Assembly: GCF_014204935.1 (NCBI RefSeq)
Contig: NZ_JACHMJ010000001.1
Location: 1,798,001 to 1,862,000, forward strand
Reading direction: 5' to 3'
Source: Conyzicola lurida
GTDB lineage: Bacteria > Actinomycetota > Actinomycetes > Actinomycetales > Microbacteriaceae
Length of the DNA: 64,000 nt
Every line of letters begins with the position of its first letter. Position 1 is the stretch's first letter. Made by a program: the position numbers and the translations under genes. The notes under the pieces were generated by a model. It was not told where the DNA came from. It did not search any database and worked only from the letters and a program-made list of their open reading frames with translations. This document shows, piece after piece, positions 7,757 to 16,128 of this stretch.

Positions 7757-10644
7757 ACGGTCAGTCGCGAGAGCGACTCCAGTGCGGCAGAGCGGGTCGG
7801 GGCGGATGCCGCGGCCCGCTCGATCCCGTGCGCCCGGGCCGCCGCCTCGATCGCGATCACCTGCGGGGCGGTCGCGTCGTGGATCCCCACGATCGCTGTC
7901 GCGAGGTCGAGAGCCCGCACCGCCCCGGGGATGTCCCCGCGACTCACGGCCAGCGTGCCGAATCCCAGCGCGACACTCGCGATGACGGGGTGGTCGTGCG
8001 TGGCGAGGGCGGCGTCGGCCGCGGCGCGAAGAGCGGTCGCCGCGGCATCCACATCGCCCTTCTGGCTTGCCGAGTCGCCACGGGCGACGCCGATCATCGC
8101 GACCAGCTGCCCGGGCATTCGCGGCCACGACGAGGCGAGCTCCTCGACCCGGTCGAGCCGGGCGTCCGCCGCGTCGACGTCGCCGACGTGGAGATCGACG
8201 GTCGCCGACATCATGAGCGCCTGCAGGATCGTGCGCGCGTTGCCGCCCGCCTCGGCCGAGGCCAGTAGTGCGGCGGTGCGGGAGCGGGCCTCGTCGTGCC
8301 GGCGCATCCGGAGCAGGAGCGAGACGGAGAGACTCATCTGCTGGGCGAGGTCCCACTCCGTCGTGATCGGGCGCATGTGGTCGGTCGACGACGTGGCGGT
8401 CGCGAGTGCCTCGTCGAGCCTGCCGTGCAGGGTCAGCCATTCCGAGCGCATCTGCTCGGCGAGGGCGAGTCCCCAGAGGTCGCCGATCTCGGTGAAGCGC
8501 GCGACGGCGAGCTCGGACTCGGTGCCGAGCGCCTCGACGTCTCCCCGGTTCTGAGCGATCGCGGCGGCGAGCACGTGGAGGAGCGCGCACGGCCAGGCGC
8601 CCAGACCGAGATCCTCGCCCCAGGGGACCCGGACGTCGGACATCGCGCGCGGATCGGCTCCCACCTCCGCAAACGCCGAGAGCAGAACCGGCAGCACCTG
8701 GAGCAGGTCGTTGTCGCCGTCCGTCGCCGGGCCGACCGCGTCGAGCATCTGTGCGACGAGGTCCGGGGACTCCGACCGCGGGTCGAAGTCGTCGGCGTCC
8801 GCGGTGCCGCCGCCACCGAAAGCACGGGCGACGGGTGCGAGCGCACGGAGGAGTCGCGCGTCGTCTCCGTCGAGCCCCTCGGCGAGAGGGATCGCCGCCG
8901 CGAACCAGAGTCGGGTGTCGTCCTGCCGGTCGCGGATCGTCCAGTACCACCCGCACGCGGCGCAGAGCGCGACGGCCTCCCCCGCCATACCGGTGCCCGT
9001 GGCGTAGCGCAGGGCCGCCGCGATGTTGTCGTCCTCGGAGTCGAACCAGCCGATGGCGTCGTAGATGCCCGGACCACGCAGCAGGCGGTCGGTCTCGCCG
9101 GCCCGCTCGACGAGGTAGAGCACCTGGTCGCGGCGCGCGTCGGCGAGTTCTCCCCGCTCGGCGAGCTTGTCGATGCCGAACTCGCGGATCGTCTCGAGTG
9201 CCCGGTACCGGCCGCGCGAACGCCCGAGCAACGATTTGTCGACGAGAGAGTCGAAGACGGATGCCGCGGGCAGGCCCATCGCCCGGGCAAGACGCCGCGC
9301 GTCCGCCACGTCGATCCCGGCCGGGAACACCGCGAGGTGAGCGAGCGCACGCTGCTCGTCGGGCGTCAGCAGGCTCCAGCTCCAGTCGATCATGGCGCGC
9401 AGTGTCTGGTGCCGCGGGAGGGCCGTGCGGAACCCGCCGGTCAGCAACGTGAACCGGTCGTCGAGTCCCTCGAGCACCTCGGCGACGGACATCGTGCGCA
9501 ACCGGGCCGCGGCGAGCTCGAGGGCGAGCGGGAGGCCGTCCAGGCGCGCGCAGACGCGCGCGACGGCCTCGAGGTCTGCGGGGTCGAGCGGCTCCCCGCT
9601 CGCCGCCGCCGCGCGCTGGCGGAAGAGCTCGATCGCCGGGAATAGCTCCAGCGGGCCCGCGCTGCCGGCCGAGAGCTCGGCCTCCGTCGGGTGGCCGAGC
9701 GAGCCGAGGTTCACGAACGCCTCGCCGGGCACGCCGAGCGGTTCGCGGCTCGTGGCGAGGATACGCAGCGACGGGAGCGCCGAGAGCAGGTCGCCGGCCG
9801 TGCGAGCGGCCGCGTCGATGACGTGCTCGCAGTTGTCGAGCACGAGCAGCACCTCCCGGCCCGCGAGGGCGGCGAGCACGCGCTCGCGCGCTCCCGTCGG
9901 TTCGGCGGGAGCGTCGGCCGTGCGGAGCTCGCGACCGGTCGCCCCGAGAATGGCCGAGAGCACTTCGTCGGACCCGACCGGTGCGAGCTCGACGAGAATC
10001 GCCCCGGGGTGCGACGCCGCCGCGGCCAGCGCGAGACGCGTCTTGCCCGCGCCGCCCGGACCGACGACGGTCACCAGACGGTTGGCCGAGAGCTGGGCGG
10101 CGACGGCCGCCAGCTCCCTCTCCCGGCCGACGAGCTCGGTGAGCGGAGTCGGAAGCCCGTTCCTGACCGGGGCGGCGGGAACGGTGTTTCCCCCGAGACT
10201 GAGCGCCGTCGCGCGGTCGGCGCGCAGGTCTCGCTCGAACCAGTCGAAGTTCGCGGACGGCACCCACGGTTCCCCCGCCCAGCCCGCAAGAGCCCGGGAT
10301 GCGAGTTCGCCGCTGCCGCTAGCCGCTGCCTCGGCGACCAGGTCGGAGAAGACGAGCGCGTCGACGTCCGTGCGCGCGATGGCGAGGCGGTAGCCGCCGA
10401 CCGTCGACTCGATGGTGCCCGGCGGGAGTTGCGACCGCAGCCGGGAGACGATCGACTGCAGTGCCGCGCGGGTGTTCTCCGGGGCATCCGACGACCAGAC
10501 ATCCTCGGCGATGGCGCGGTAGCTGACGGCGGTGCCGGCGTCGACCGCGAGGCGGAAGAGCACGGCGAGCTGCATCGACCCCGAGACGGCGATCGGCTCG
10601 TCGTCGTGCTCGATGCGGAGACCGCCCAGAAGACCTATGCGCAC
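7753..10644 (-). CDS. AfsR/SARP-like transcriptional regulator with NB-ARC ATPase domain
   Basis: This is a 963-residue STAND-type regulator. Residues 1 to about 95 form an OmpR-like winged helix (LLGGLRIEHDDEPIAVSG, then AIAEDVWSSDAPENTRAALQSIVSRLRSQL). A short segment follows to about 150, where SARP proteins normally have a full bacterial transcriptional-activator (BTAD) domain, so that domain looks largely missing. The ATPase has Walker A GPGGAGKT at about 195, EVLLVLDNCEHV as Walker B, and the ILATSREPLGVPGE sensor motif. Residues from about 490 onward are alpha-helical, TPR-like. It probably binds DNA in a nucleotide- or ligand-dependent way. Convergent with drrAB, whose regulation is the obvious guess. 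Confidence 0.85.
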   Translation of the reverse strand: MRIGLLGGLRIEHDDEPIAVSGSMQLAVLFRLAVDAGTAVSYRAIAEDVWSSDAPENTRAALQSIVSRLRSQLPPGTIESTVGGYRLAIARTDVDALVFSDLVAEAAASGSGELASRALAGWAGEPWVPSANFDWFERDLRADRATALSLGGNTVPAAPVRNGLPTPLTELVGRERELAAVAAQLSANRLVTVVGPGGAGKTRLALAAAASHPGAILVELAPVGSDEVLSAILGATGRELRTADAPAEPTGARERVLAALAGREVLLVLDNCEHVIDAAARTAGDLLSALPSLRILATSREPLGVPGEAFVNLGSLGHPTEAELSAGSAGPLELFPAIELFRQRAAAASGEPLDPADLEAVARVCARLDGLPLALELAAARLRTMSVAEVLEGLDDRFTLLTGGFRTALPRHQTLRAMIDWSWSLLTPDEQRALAHLAVFPAGIDVADARRLARAMGLPAASVFDSLVDKSLLGRSRGRYRALETIREFGIDKLAERGELADARRDQVLYLVERAGETDRLLRGPGIYDAIGWFDSEDDNIAAALRYATGTGMAGEAVALCAACGWYWTIRDRQDDTRLWFAAAIPLAEGLDGDDARLLRALAPVARAFGGGGTADADDFDPRSESPDLVAQMLDAVGPATDGDNDLLQVLPVLLSAFAEVGADPRAMSDVRVPWGEDLGLGAWPCALLHVLAAAIAQNRGDVEALGTESELAVARFTEIGDLWGLALAEQMRSEWLTLHGRLDEALATATSSTDHMRPITTEWDLAQQMSLSVSLLLRMRRHDEARSRTAALLASAEAGGNARTILQALMMSATVDLHVGDVDAADARLDRVEELASSWPRMPGQLVAMIGVARGDSASQKGDVDAAATALRAAADAALATHDHPVIASVALGFGTLAVSRGDIPGAVRALDLATAIVGIHDATAPQVIAIEAAARAHGIERAAASAPTRSAALESLSRLTV

Positions 10645-10742
10645 GCGTCAACTCTAAGCCGCGTCGCGGGCGGGGCTGCGCGGTCGCCGCGGTCGCCTCG
10701 GTCGCCACCGCCGTCGCCCCTGCCCCGTCGCCCCTGCCCCGT

Positions 10743-10836
10743 CGGAAATTCAGGAAGTCTGTACGGCAGCCGCGGTGCGGGTGCCGAGAACTCGCCGATC
10801 TGCGGGGCGATGGATGGCGGACTTCCTGAATTTCCG
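10743..10836. repeat. 94-bp REPIN-like palindromic element, copy 3
   Basis: Perfect 17-bp inverted arms with central dyad CGAG-AA-CTCG at the midpoint. The interior is nearly identical to copy 2, while the other four copies share essentially only the arms. It lies between the start of the AfsR-like regulator (10644) and the 3' end of the FtsX-like permease gene (10871), both on the minus strand. Confidence 0.9.
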
Positions 10837-10870
10837 AAACGGGGCGGCCGGGCGCGGCTCGGCCGCGCCC

Positions 10871-12274
10871 CTACTCCAGCGCCAGCGCGGCCACCGGCGT
10901 CACGCGGGTGGCGCGACGCGACGGCCCGACCGACGCCGCGACAGTGAGCACCGCGGCGAGCACGACTGTCCCGACGAGGAACGGCAGCGGCAGCCCGGGC
11001 ACGACGAATCCGGGGCTCCCGTTCACGCTGCCGAACATCGACTGCGCGCCCGCCCAGCCGTAGCAGAACCCGAGCACGAGGCCGACGAGGACCGAGGCTG
11101 CGGTGAGTTGGGCGCTCTCCGCGGTGATCATCCCCCGGACCTGCCGCCCGGTGAACCCGAGCGCGCGCAGCAGCCCGAGCTCGCGCGTGCGCTGCATGAC
11201 GCTGAGCGACAGGTTGTTCACCATGCCCACGGCCGCGATGACGGCGCTGAACCCCATCAGGATCGAGAACACGGCCAGCGTCACGGCGAACGCCTCGTCG
11301 ATGCCCTGGTAGTACTCCGGGTTCTCCCGCTGCGCGGCGGAGATGATGTTCTGGTACCCCTGCATCGCCACCGCGAACATCGTCACCAGCGTGATGCCGA
11401 TGACCAGACCGATCGTCGTACGCGAGGACCGTTCCGGGTACCGCACCGCGTTTTCCGCGGCGAGCCGGGCCGGCGCGCTGGAGCCGAGCAGACGACCGAC
11501 GAACCGCAGGGCGACGGGCATCACCAGGTGCGCGCCGACCACGAGCCCGGTGAACGAGAGCAGCCCGCCGACGATCCCGACGAGCACGGCGAGGGGTGTG
11601 ACCAGTCCGATCAGGACAGAGACGACGAGGATGACGGTGCCGGCGACGAACAGCCCGACAGCGACCGCGTTGCGGGCTTTCGACGCGGAGACCTCCGCCG
11701 CGCTCTGCTCGTGCGCCGCGCCCGTGGCCTGCATCGGCGAGACGACGAGCACCCGGCGCGACCCGACCCACGAGGCGATCCAGGTCGTGAGTACGACGGC
11801 GACGACGGGAAGCACGAGCACGGGCGACAGGTACGAGTAGGCGACGCCGGCGGGCATGAACCCCGTGGACGTGCCGACGGCGACGGTCGCGACGGTGACC
11901 GCGCTACCGACGAGGAACCCGGCCGCGGCACCGACCAGCCCGACGACGAGCCCCTCCCGCGCGACCGCGCGACGCTGCGTGCGCGCGCTCGAGCCGATCA
12001 GCCGCAGCAGCGCGATCGTGCGCGTGCGGCCCGCGATGATCGTCGAGAAGGTGTTCGCGGTGACGATCGCCCCGACGTAGACCGCGATCACGATGAAGAC
12101 GACCGCGACGATCCCGAGGAAGAACGCGACGGTGTCGCTCTCCCCCGTCACGCTGTCGGCGGCGAGGATCTGGCTGATCACGCCGACGAACTGCAGCACG
12201 GAGACACCGAACGCCGCGCTGAGGGCGGCGACGAGCACGCTCGGGCCGTGTTCCCCCGCGCTGAGCCGCATCAT
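10871..12274 (-). CDS. ABC transporter permease, FtsX/MacB-like
   Basis: This 467-residue membrane protein has two FtsX domains. The first half carries SVLVAALSAAFGVSVLQFVG and IVAVVFIVIAVYVGAIVTANTFSTIIAGRTRTIALLRLIGSS. The second has the matching set (FSAVIAAVGMVNNLSLSVMQRTRELGLLRALG). The repeated R-T-[RI]-x-[IL]-[AG]-L-L-R motif is the coupling helix of these exporters. The ATG at 12274 overlaps the stop of the ATPase gene by 4 nt, which fixes the start; an open frame continues further upstream but lies inside the ATPase gene. It likely acts in export of peptides or lipids, or in membrane stress response with the adjacent two-component system. Confidence 0.9.
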   Translation of the reverse strand: MMRLSAGEHGPSVLVAALSAAFGVSVLQFVGVISQILAADSVTGESDTVAFFLGIVAVVFIVIAVYVGAIVTANTFSTIIAGRTRTIALLRLIGSSARTQRRAVAREGLVVGLVGAAAGFLVGSAVTVATVAVGTSTGFMPAGVAYSYLSPVLVLPVVAVVLTTWIASWVGSRRVLVVSPMQATGAAHEQSAAEVSASKARNAVAVGLFVAGTVILVVSVLIGLVTPLAVLVGIVGGLLSFTGLVVGAHLVMPVALRFVGRLLGSSAPARLAAENAVRYPERSSRTTIGLVIGITLVTMFAVAMQGYQNIISAAQRENPEYYQGIDEAFAVTLAVFSILMGFSAVIAAVGMVNNLSLSVMQRTRELGLLRALGFTGRQVRGMITAESAQLTAASVLVGLVLGFCYGWAGAQSMFGSVNGSPGFVVPGLPLPFLVGTVVLAAVLTVAASVGPSRRATRVTPVAALALE

Positions 12275-13029
12275 GCCGCACGCTCCATGCCGAGCATCAG
12301 GCCCGAGATCTCCTCGGCGGTCGACTTTCCGAGGTCGCGCACGACCACGCCGTCGGCGAGGAACAGAATGCGGTCGGCATAGCTCGCCGCGATCGGGTCG
12401 TGCGTCACCATCGCGATGCTCTGTCCGTACTCGCGGCTCGCGGTCGCCAGCAGCGCGAGCACCTCGCGGCTGGTGCGCGAGTCGAGGTTGCCGGTCGGCT
12501 CGTCGGCGAACACCAGGTCGGGACGGGTGGCGAGCGCGCGGGCGATGGCGACGCGCTGCTGCTGCCCGCCTGAGAGCTCGTGCGGGCGGTGGCGCAGTCG
12601 CGCGCCGAGCCCGAGCGATTCGACGAGCTGGTCGATCCACTCGCGCTCCGCCGCCGACGGGCGTCGGCCGTCGAGTTCGAACGGGAGCACGATGTTGCCC
12701 TCGATGTCGAGCGTCGGGACGAGGTTGAACGACTGGAAGACGAACCCGACCCGACGCCGGCGCAGGGTGGTCAACGCGTCATCCGCCAGACTCGTGATCT
12801 CGGTGTCGCCGAGCCAGACGCGGCCCGTCGTGACGGAGTCGAGACCGGCCATGATGTGCATGAGGGTCGATTTGCCGGAGCCGCTCGGCCCCATGATCGC
12901 GGTGAATTCGCCGCGGCGGATCCCGATCGTGACGTCGCGCAGCGCGGCCACGCTGTTCGAGGCGGTTCCGTACGATTTGCCGAGCGATTCGACGCGGGCG
13001 ACGAGGTCGCTGTGTTCCTGAATTTCCAT
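12271..13029 (-). CDS. ABC transporter ATP-binding protein, MacB/LolD-like
   Basis: This 252-residue ATPase has Walker A GPSGSGKS at residues 47-54, a Q-loop [13 protein letters not shown], the signature [15 protein letters not shown] and Walker [17 protein letters not shown]. This is the MacB/LolD subgroup that partners FtsX-like permeases. The start codon region is unusual: the first five codons (ATG GAA ATT CAG GAA) coincide with an orphan copy of the arm of the 94-bp repeat family. No in-frame ATG or GTG lies between there and the first beta strand, so the start is probably correct. It precedes and overlaps its permease gene. Confidence 0.93.
   Translation of the reverse strand: MEIQEHSDLVARVESLGKSYGTASNSVAALRDVTIGIRRGEFTAIMGPSGSGKSTLMHIMAGLDSVTTGRVWLGDTEITSLADDALTTLRRRRVGFVFQSFNLVPTLDIEGNIVLPFELDGRRPSAAEREWIDQLVESLGLGARLRHRPHELSGGQQQRVAIARALATRPDLVFADEPTGNLDSRTSREVLALLATASREYGQSIAMVTHDPIAASYADRILFLADGVVVRDLGKSTAEEISGLMLGMERAA
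13015..13027. repeat. Orphan arm of the 94-bp repeat family
   Basis: TTCCTGAATTTCC (13 bp) matches the right arm of the 94-bp elements exactly. There is no left arm at the expected position near 12935. It overlaps codons 1-5 of the ABC ATPase gene. AT-rich 13-mers like this are unlikely to recur by chance in DNA this G+C-rich. Confidence 0.5.
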
Positions 13030-13200
13030 ACTCCAACGCTAGAAGCGGGGCGGATGACGCGAATCAGGCGCGGGGATGGAAGCCGTACATCGCGGGAATG
13101 ACGCTCACTACCTCGGTCGCAGGCTCCCTCGGCGCTGGGGTCGCGAAATCGCTGGCGCGATTTCCATTGCCCCACGCGCAAGCTCGACCCGCTGAGGCGC

Positions 13201-13240
13201 GGTCACCCCGCGGAGGGCTCGGTCACCCCGCGGAGGGCTC
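13201..13240. repeat. Two exact 20-bp tandem repeats
   Basis: GGTCACCCCGCGGAGGGCTC occurs twice in a row (13201-13220, 13221-13240) at the 3' end of the response-regulator gene, overlapping its stop codon. The rest of the gap to 13030 holds a short hairpin (GAAATCG/CGATTTC around 13143-13163) and no gene that I can support. Confidence 0.8.
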
Positions 13241-13910
13241 AGTCCGTCAGCCGGTTCTCGTAGGCGAACACCACGAGCTGCACGCGGTCGCGCAGCCCCA
13301 GCTTGCCCAGCACGCGCGAGATGTGCGTCTTGACCGTCGCCTCGCTGAGGAACTCCGTCGACGCGATCTCGGCGTTGCTCAGGCCGCGGGCGGCGAGAAC
13401 GAAGATGTCCTTCTCGCGGGCCGTGAGGGTGTCGAACTCCTCGGGCACGACGGTGTTCGACGGCGAGCTCGAGTCGAAGTTCTCGAATAGTTCCTTGGTG
13501 GCGGAGGCCGCGATCACCGAGGTGCCGGCGTGCACAGTGCGGATCGCCGCGAGGAGGAACTCGGGGTCGGTGTCCTTGAGCAGGAAGCCGCTCGCTCCCC
13601 CGCGGATGGCGCGCATCGCCGCCTCGTCCAGATCGAAGGTGGTGAGCACGATGATGCGCGGCGGGGTTCCGCCCCGGGCATCGGCGGCCGCGAGGATGGC
13701 CCGTGTCGATTCGATCCCGTCCATGACGGGCATGCGGATGTCCATGAGGATCACGTCGGGCAGCGTTTCCGCCGCCATCTCGATCCCCTCGACACCGTTG
13801 CCGGCCTGGCCGACGAACTCGAGGTCGGGCTGCGACGACACCAGCATGCGGATTCCGGTGCGGAACAGCGCCTGGTCGTCGACGAGGCCGACGCGGATGC
13901 GCGCGGTCAC
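13239..13910 (-). CDS. NarL/LuxR-family response regulator
   Basis: This 223-residue protein has an N-terminal receiver domain with acidic pocket DD at residues 11-12 and phospho-acceptor Asp57 (VILMDIRMPVMDG). The T/S switch (VLTTF) and Lys (FLLKD) are present. A C-terminal LuxR helix-turn-helix follows: LTAREKDIFVLAARGLSNAEIA, then SEATVKTHISRVLGKLGLRDRVQLVVFAY. It starts with GTG overlapping the kinase stop by 4 nt, so kinase and regulator are co-translated. The likely target is the neighbouring ABC pair, by analogy with many actinobacterial kinase/regulator/ABC clusters; this is inference from position. Confidence 0.95.
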   Translation of the reverse strand: MTARIRVGLVDDQALFRTGIRMLVSSQPDLEFVGQAGNGVEGIEMAAETLPDVILMDIRMPVMDGIESTRAILAAADARGGTPPRIIVLTTFDLDEAAMRAIRGGASGFLLKDTDPEFLLAAIRTVHAGTSVIAASATKELFENFDSSSPSNTVVPEEFDTLTAREKDIFVLAARGLSNAEIASTEFLSEATVKTHISRVLGKLGLRDRVQLVVFAYENRLTD

Positions 13911-15097
13911 CGGGCGCCCATCGAGATCGCGGTCGGCAGCGACAGCGACACGACGAAGCGGCCGTCGGCGGGTGCGGCCGTGAGGGTGCCGCCGACGAGG
14001 GAGGCGCGCTCGGTCATGCCGGCGAGTCCGTGGCCGATGTAGAGCTCTGCGGTGGTGGTGGGCACTGTGGTTCCGTTCGTGATGGAGATGTCGATGCTCG
14101 AGGGCATCCAGTCGAAACGGATCACGACGGTCGCCGTGCGGTCGCCGTGGCGGAGGGCGTTGGTGACGGCCTCCTGCACGATCCGGTAGATCGAGAGCTC
14201 CTGCGCCGTGCCGAGCGGGCGCGGCTGGCCGAACTGGATGAATTCGATGCCGAGCCCCGAGGCGCGGAACTGGTCGAGCAGGCGGTCGAGGTCGGCGAGC
14301 ACCGGCTGGGGGCCGTCGCCCTGGCTGTGCCGCAGCTGGCCGAGCAGCAGGCGCACGTCGCCGAGCGCGTCGCGGGCCGTGGTCGAGATCGCGAGCAGCG
14401 CCTCGTCGACGGCCTCGGGGTCGACCGCGCGGGCGTACCGGGCACCGTCTGCCTGCGCGATGACGACGGCGAGCGAGTGCGCCACCACGTCGTGCATGTC
14501 GCGGGCGATGCGGTTGCGTTCCTGCTCGACGATCACGTCGCGTTCTGCCCGCTCGCGGGCGATGCGGCTCTCCCGGGTGCGCAGCATCGAGCGCACGAGT
14601 AGGCCGGCGAGCCACGGCAGGCCCAGCACGAAGAGCATCGCGAAGAAGATGAGCGCGAACTGCAGGAAGACGCCGGGCAGGTCGCTGAACCCGAAGATCG
14701 ACTCGGAGACGCCCTGCGCTGCGCCGCGCAGGGCGAGGTACACCGCGACGACGAACGATCCCACGCCCACCGAGACCAGGCCGAGGGTGCGCACGACAGG
14801 CCCGCCGTAGGCCGACGTGGTGAACAGAACGAGGCAGGTGGCGACGTTGTAGACGCTGGGCTCGACCATGAGCACCATCTGCACGATGGAGAACAGCCAG
14901 GCGATTCCGAGGGCGATCCCCGGGCTGAACCGGCGTGCCGCCACGGCCACCGCGTAGCCGCCGACGACGATGACGAAACCCAGCCCGCCGAAGGCCAGAC
15001 CGTAGGTGTAGCCGAACAGCTCGAGCGAGATCACGAAGTACAGCGCGGCGAGACCGACGTCTACCGCGTACTGGTACTTCTGCAAGGAGCGGAACAT
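13907..15097 (-). CDS. Sensor histidine kinase, HisKA_3 (NarX/DesK-like) type
   Basis: This 396-residue membrane kinase has about five to six hydrophobic segments in residues 10-170 and then a dimerisation helix with ERNRIARDMHDVVAHSLAVV, where His202 is the phosphorylation site. The HATPase_c domain carries the N-box EAVTNALRHG and G-box GHGLAGMTERA. There is no large extracytoplasmic sensor loop, so it probably senses signals in or at the membrane, as intramembrane-sensing kinases tied to ABC transporters do. It is first in a two-gene unit with the response regulator. The 103-bp gap to era contains nothing I recognise. Confidence 0.94.
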   Translation of the reverse strand: MFRSLQKYQYAVDVGLAALYFVISLELFGYTYGLAFGGLGFVIVVGGYAVAVAARRFSPGIALGIAWLFSIVQMVLMVEPSVYNVATCLVLFTTSAYGGPVVRTLGLVSVGVGSFVVAVYLALRGAAQGVSESIFGFSDLPGVFLQFALIFFAMLFVLGLPWLAGLLVRSMLRTRESRIARERAERDVIVEQERNRIARDMHDVVAHSLAVVIAQADGARYARAVDPEAVDEALLAISTTARDALGDVRLLLGQLRHSQGDGPQPVLADLDRLLDQFRASGLGIEFIQFGQPRPLGTAQELSIYRIVQEAVTNALRHGDRTATVVIRFDWMPSSIDISITNGTTVPTTTAELYIGHGLAGMTERASLVGGTLTAAPADGRFVVSLSLPTAISMGAR

Positions 15098-15200
15098 GTT
15101 TACACGTTAAGCGGAATAGCCGGTGCCGACGAGCGAAACAGCGCGAGATCCCCCGCGAGCGACGTCAATATCATCCGCAAGGTTGACCCGGGAGCGGGGT

Positions 15201-16127
15201 CTAAAACCCGAGGCGTCCGAGCTGTTTGGCGTTGCGCTGCCAGTCCTTGGCGACCTTGACCCGCAGCGAGAGGTACACCTGCTTGCCCACGAGCTTCTCG
15301 ATCTCGTGCCGGGCGCGGGCTCCGACATCCTGAAGCCTTTCGCCCTGGTGGCCGATGATGATGCCCTTCTGGCTGTCACGCTCGACGAAGACGTTCGCGT
15401 AGATCTCGACGAGGTCTTTGTCGTCGCGCTCGACGATGTCGTCGACGGTGACCGCGATCGAGTGCGGCAGTTCGTCCATGACGCCCTCGAGGGTGGCCTC
15501 GCGGATGAGCTCCGAGATGCGCGATTCGAGCCCCTCGTCGGTGACGGTGCCGGCCGGGTACAGCGCGGACGACAGCGGCATGAGCTTGATCAGCTGTGTG
15601 GTGAGGGTGTCGAGCTGGATACGGCTGGTCGAGGAGATCGGGATGATCGCCTCCCAGTCGTCGCGCAGCTCGGAGATCGCGAGCAGCTGCTCGGCGACGG
15701 CGGGGCGGGAGGCGGCGTCGATCTTGGTGACGATCGCCACCTTCTTCGCGCGCGGGAAGGAGTCGAGCTGCTCGCTGATGAAGCGGTCGCCGGGGCCGAT
15801 CTTCTCGTTGGCCGGCAGGCAGAGGCCCACGACGTCGACGTCGCCGAGCGTGGTCTGCACGATCGAGTTGAGGCGTTCGCCGAGCAGGGTGCGCGGGCGG
15901 TGCATACCGGGGGTGTCGACGAGCACGAGCTGGCCGGTCTTCTGGTGCACGACGCCCCGGATGGCGCGGCGGGTGGTCTGCGGCTTGGAGCTGGTGATCG
16001 CGACCTTCTCGCCGACGAGCGCGTTGGTGAGCGTGGACTTGCCCACGTTGGGGCGGCCCACGAAGGAGACGAAGCCCGCGCGGAAGTCGGGGGCCTGGTC
16101 GAACTCTGAGCCTGAGGGGGTGTCCAC
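15201..16127 (-). CDS. era: GTPase Era
   Basis: This 308-residue GTPase is involved in 16S rRNA maturation and 30S assembly. The P-loop GRPNVGKS is at residues 24-31, with G2 TTR in SSKPQTTRRAI, G3 DTPG (LVLVDTPGMH), and G4 TKID (VTKIDAAS). The C-terminal KH domain carries the GxxG-type GHQGERLQDVGARARHEIEKL and ends in VKVAKDWQRN. Length is normal. It is the last gene of the hrcA-to-era run, one nucleotide after the stop of the CBS-domain gene, so it is surely co-transcribed. Confidence 0.97.
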   Translation of the reverse strand: MDTPSGSEFDQAPDFRAGFVSFVGRPNVGKSTLTNALVGEKVAITSSKPQTTRRAIRGVVHQKTGQLVLVDTPGMHRPRTLLGERLNSIVQTTLGDVDVVGLCLPANEKIGPGDRFISEQLDSFPRAKKVAIVTKIDAASRPAVAEQLLAISELRDDWEAIIPISSTSRIQLDTLTTQLIKLMPLSSALYPAGTVTDEGLESRISELIREATLEGVMDELPHSIAVTVDDIVERDDKDLVEIYANVFVERDSQKGIIIGHQGERLQDVGARARHEIEKLVGKQVYLSLRVKVAKDWQRNAKQLGRLGF

Positions 16128-16128
16128 G

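Noticed and set aside
10635-11771. Proteins containing the translated repeat (GNSGSPPSIAPQIGEF and similar)
   Set aside because: These frames simply read through a 94-bp element and neighbouring antisense DNA; length 94 is not a multiple of three and no start or ribosome site fits.
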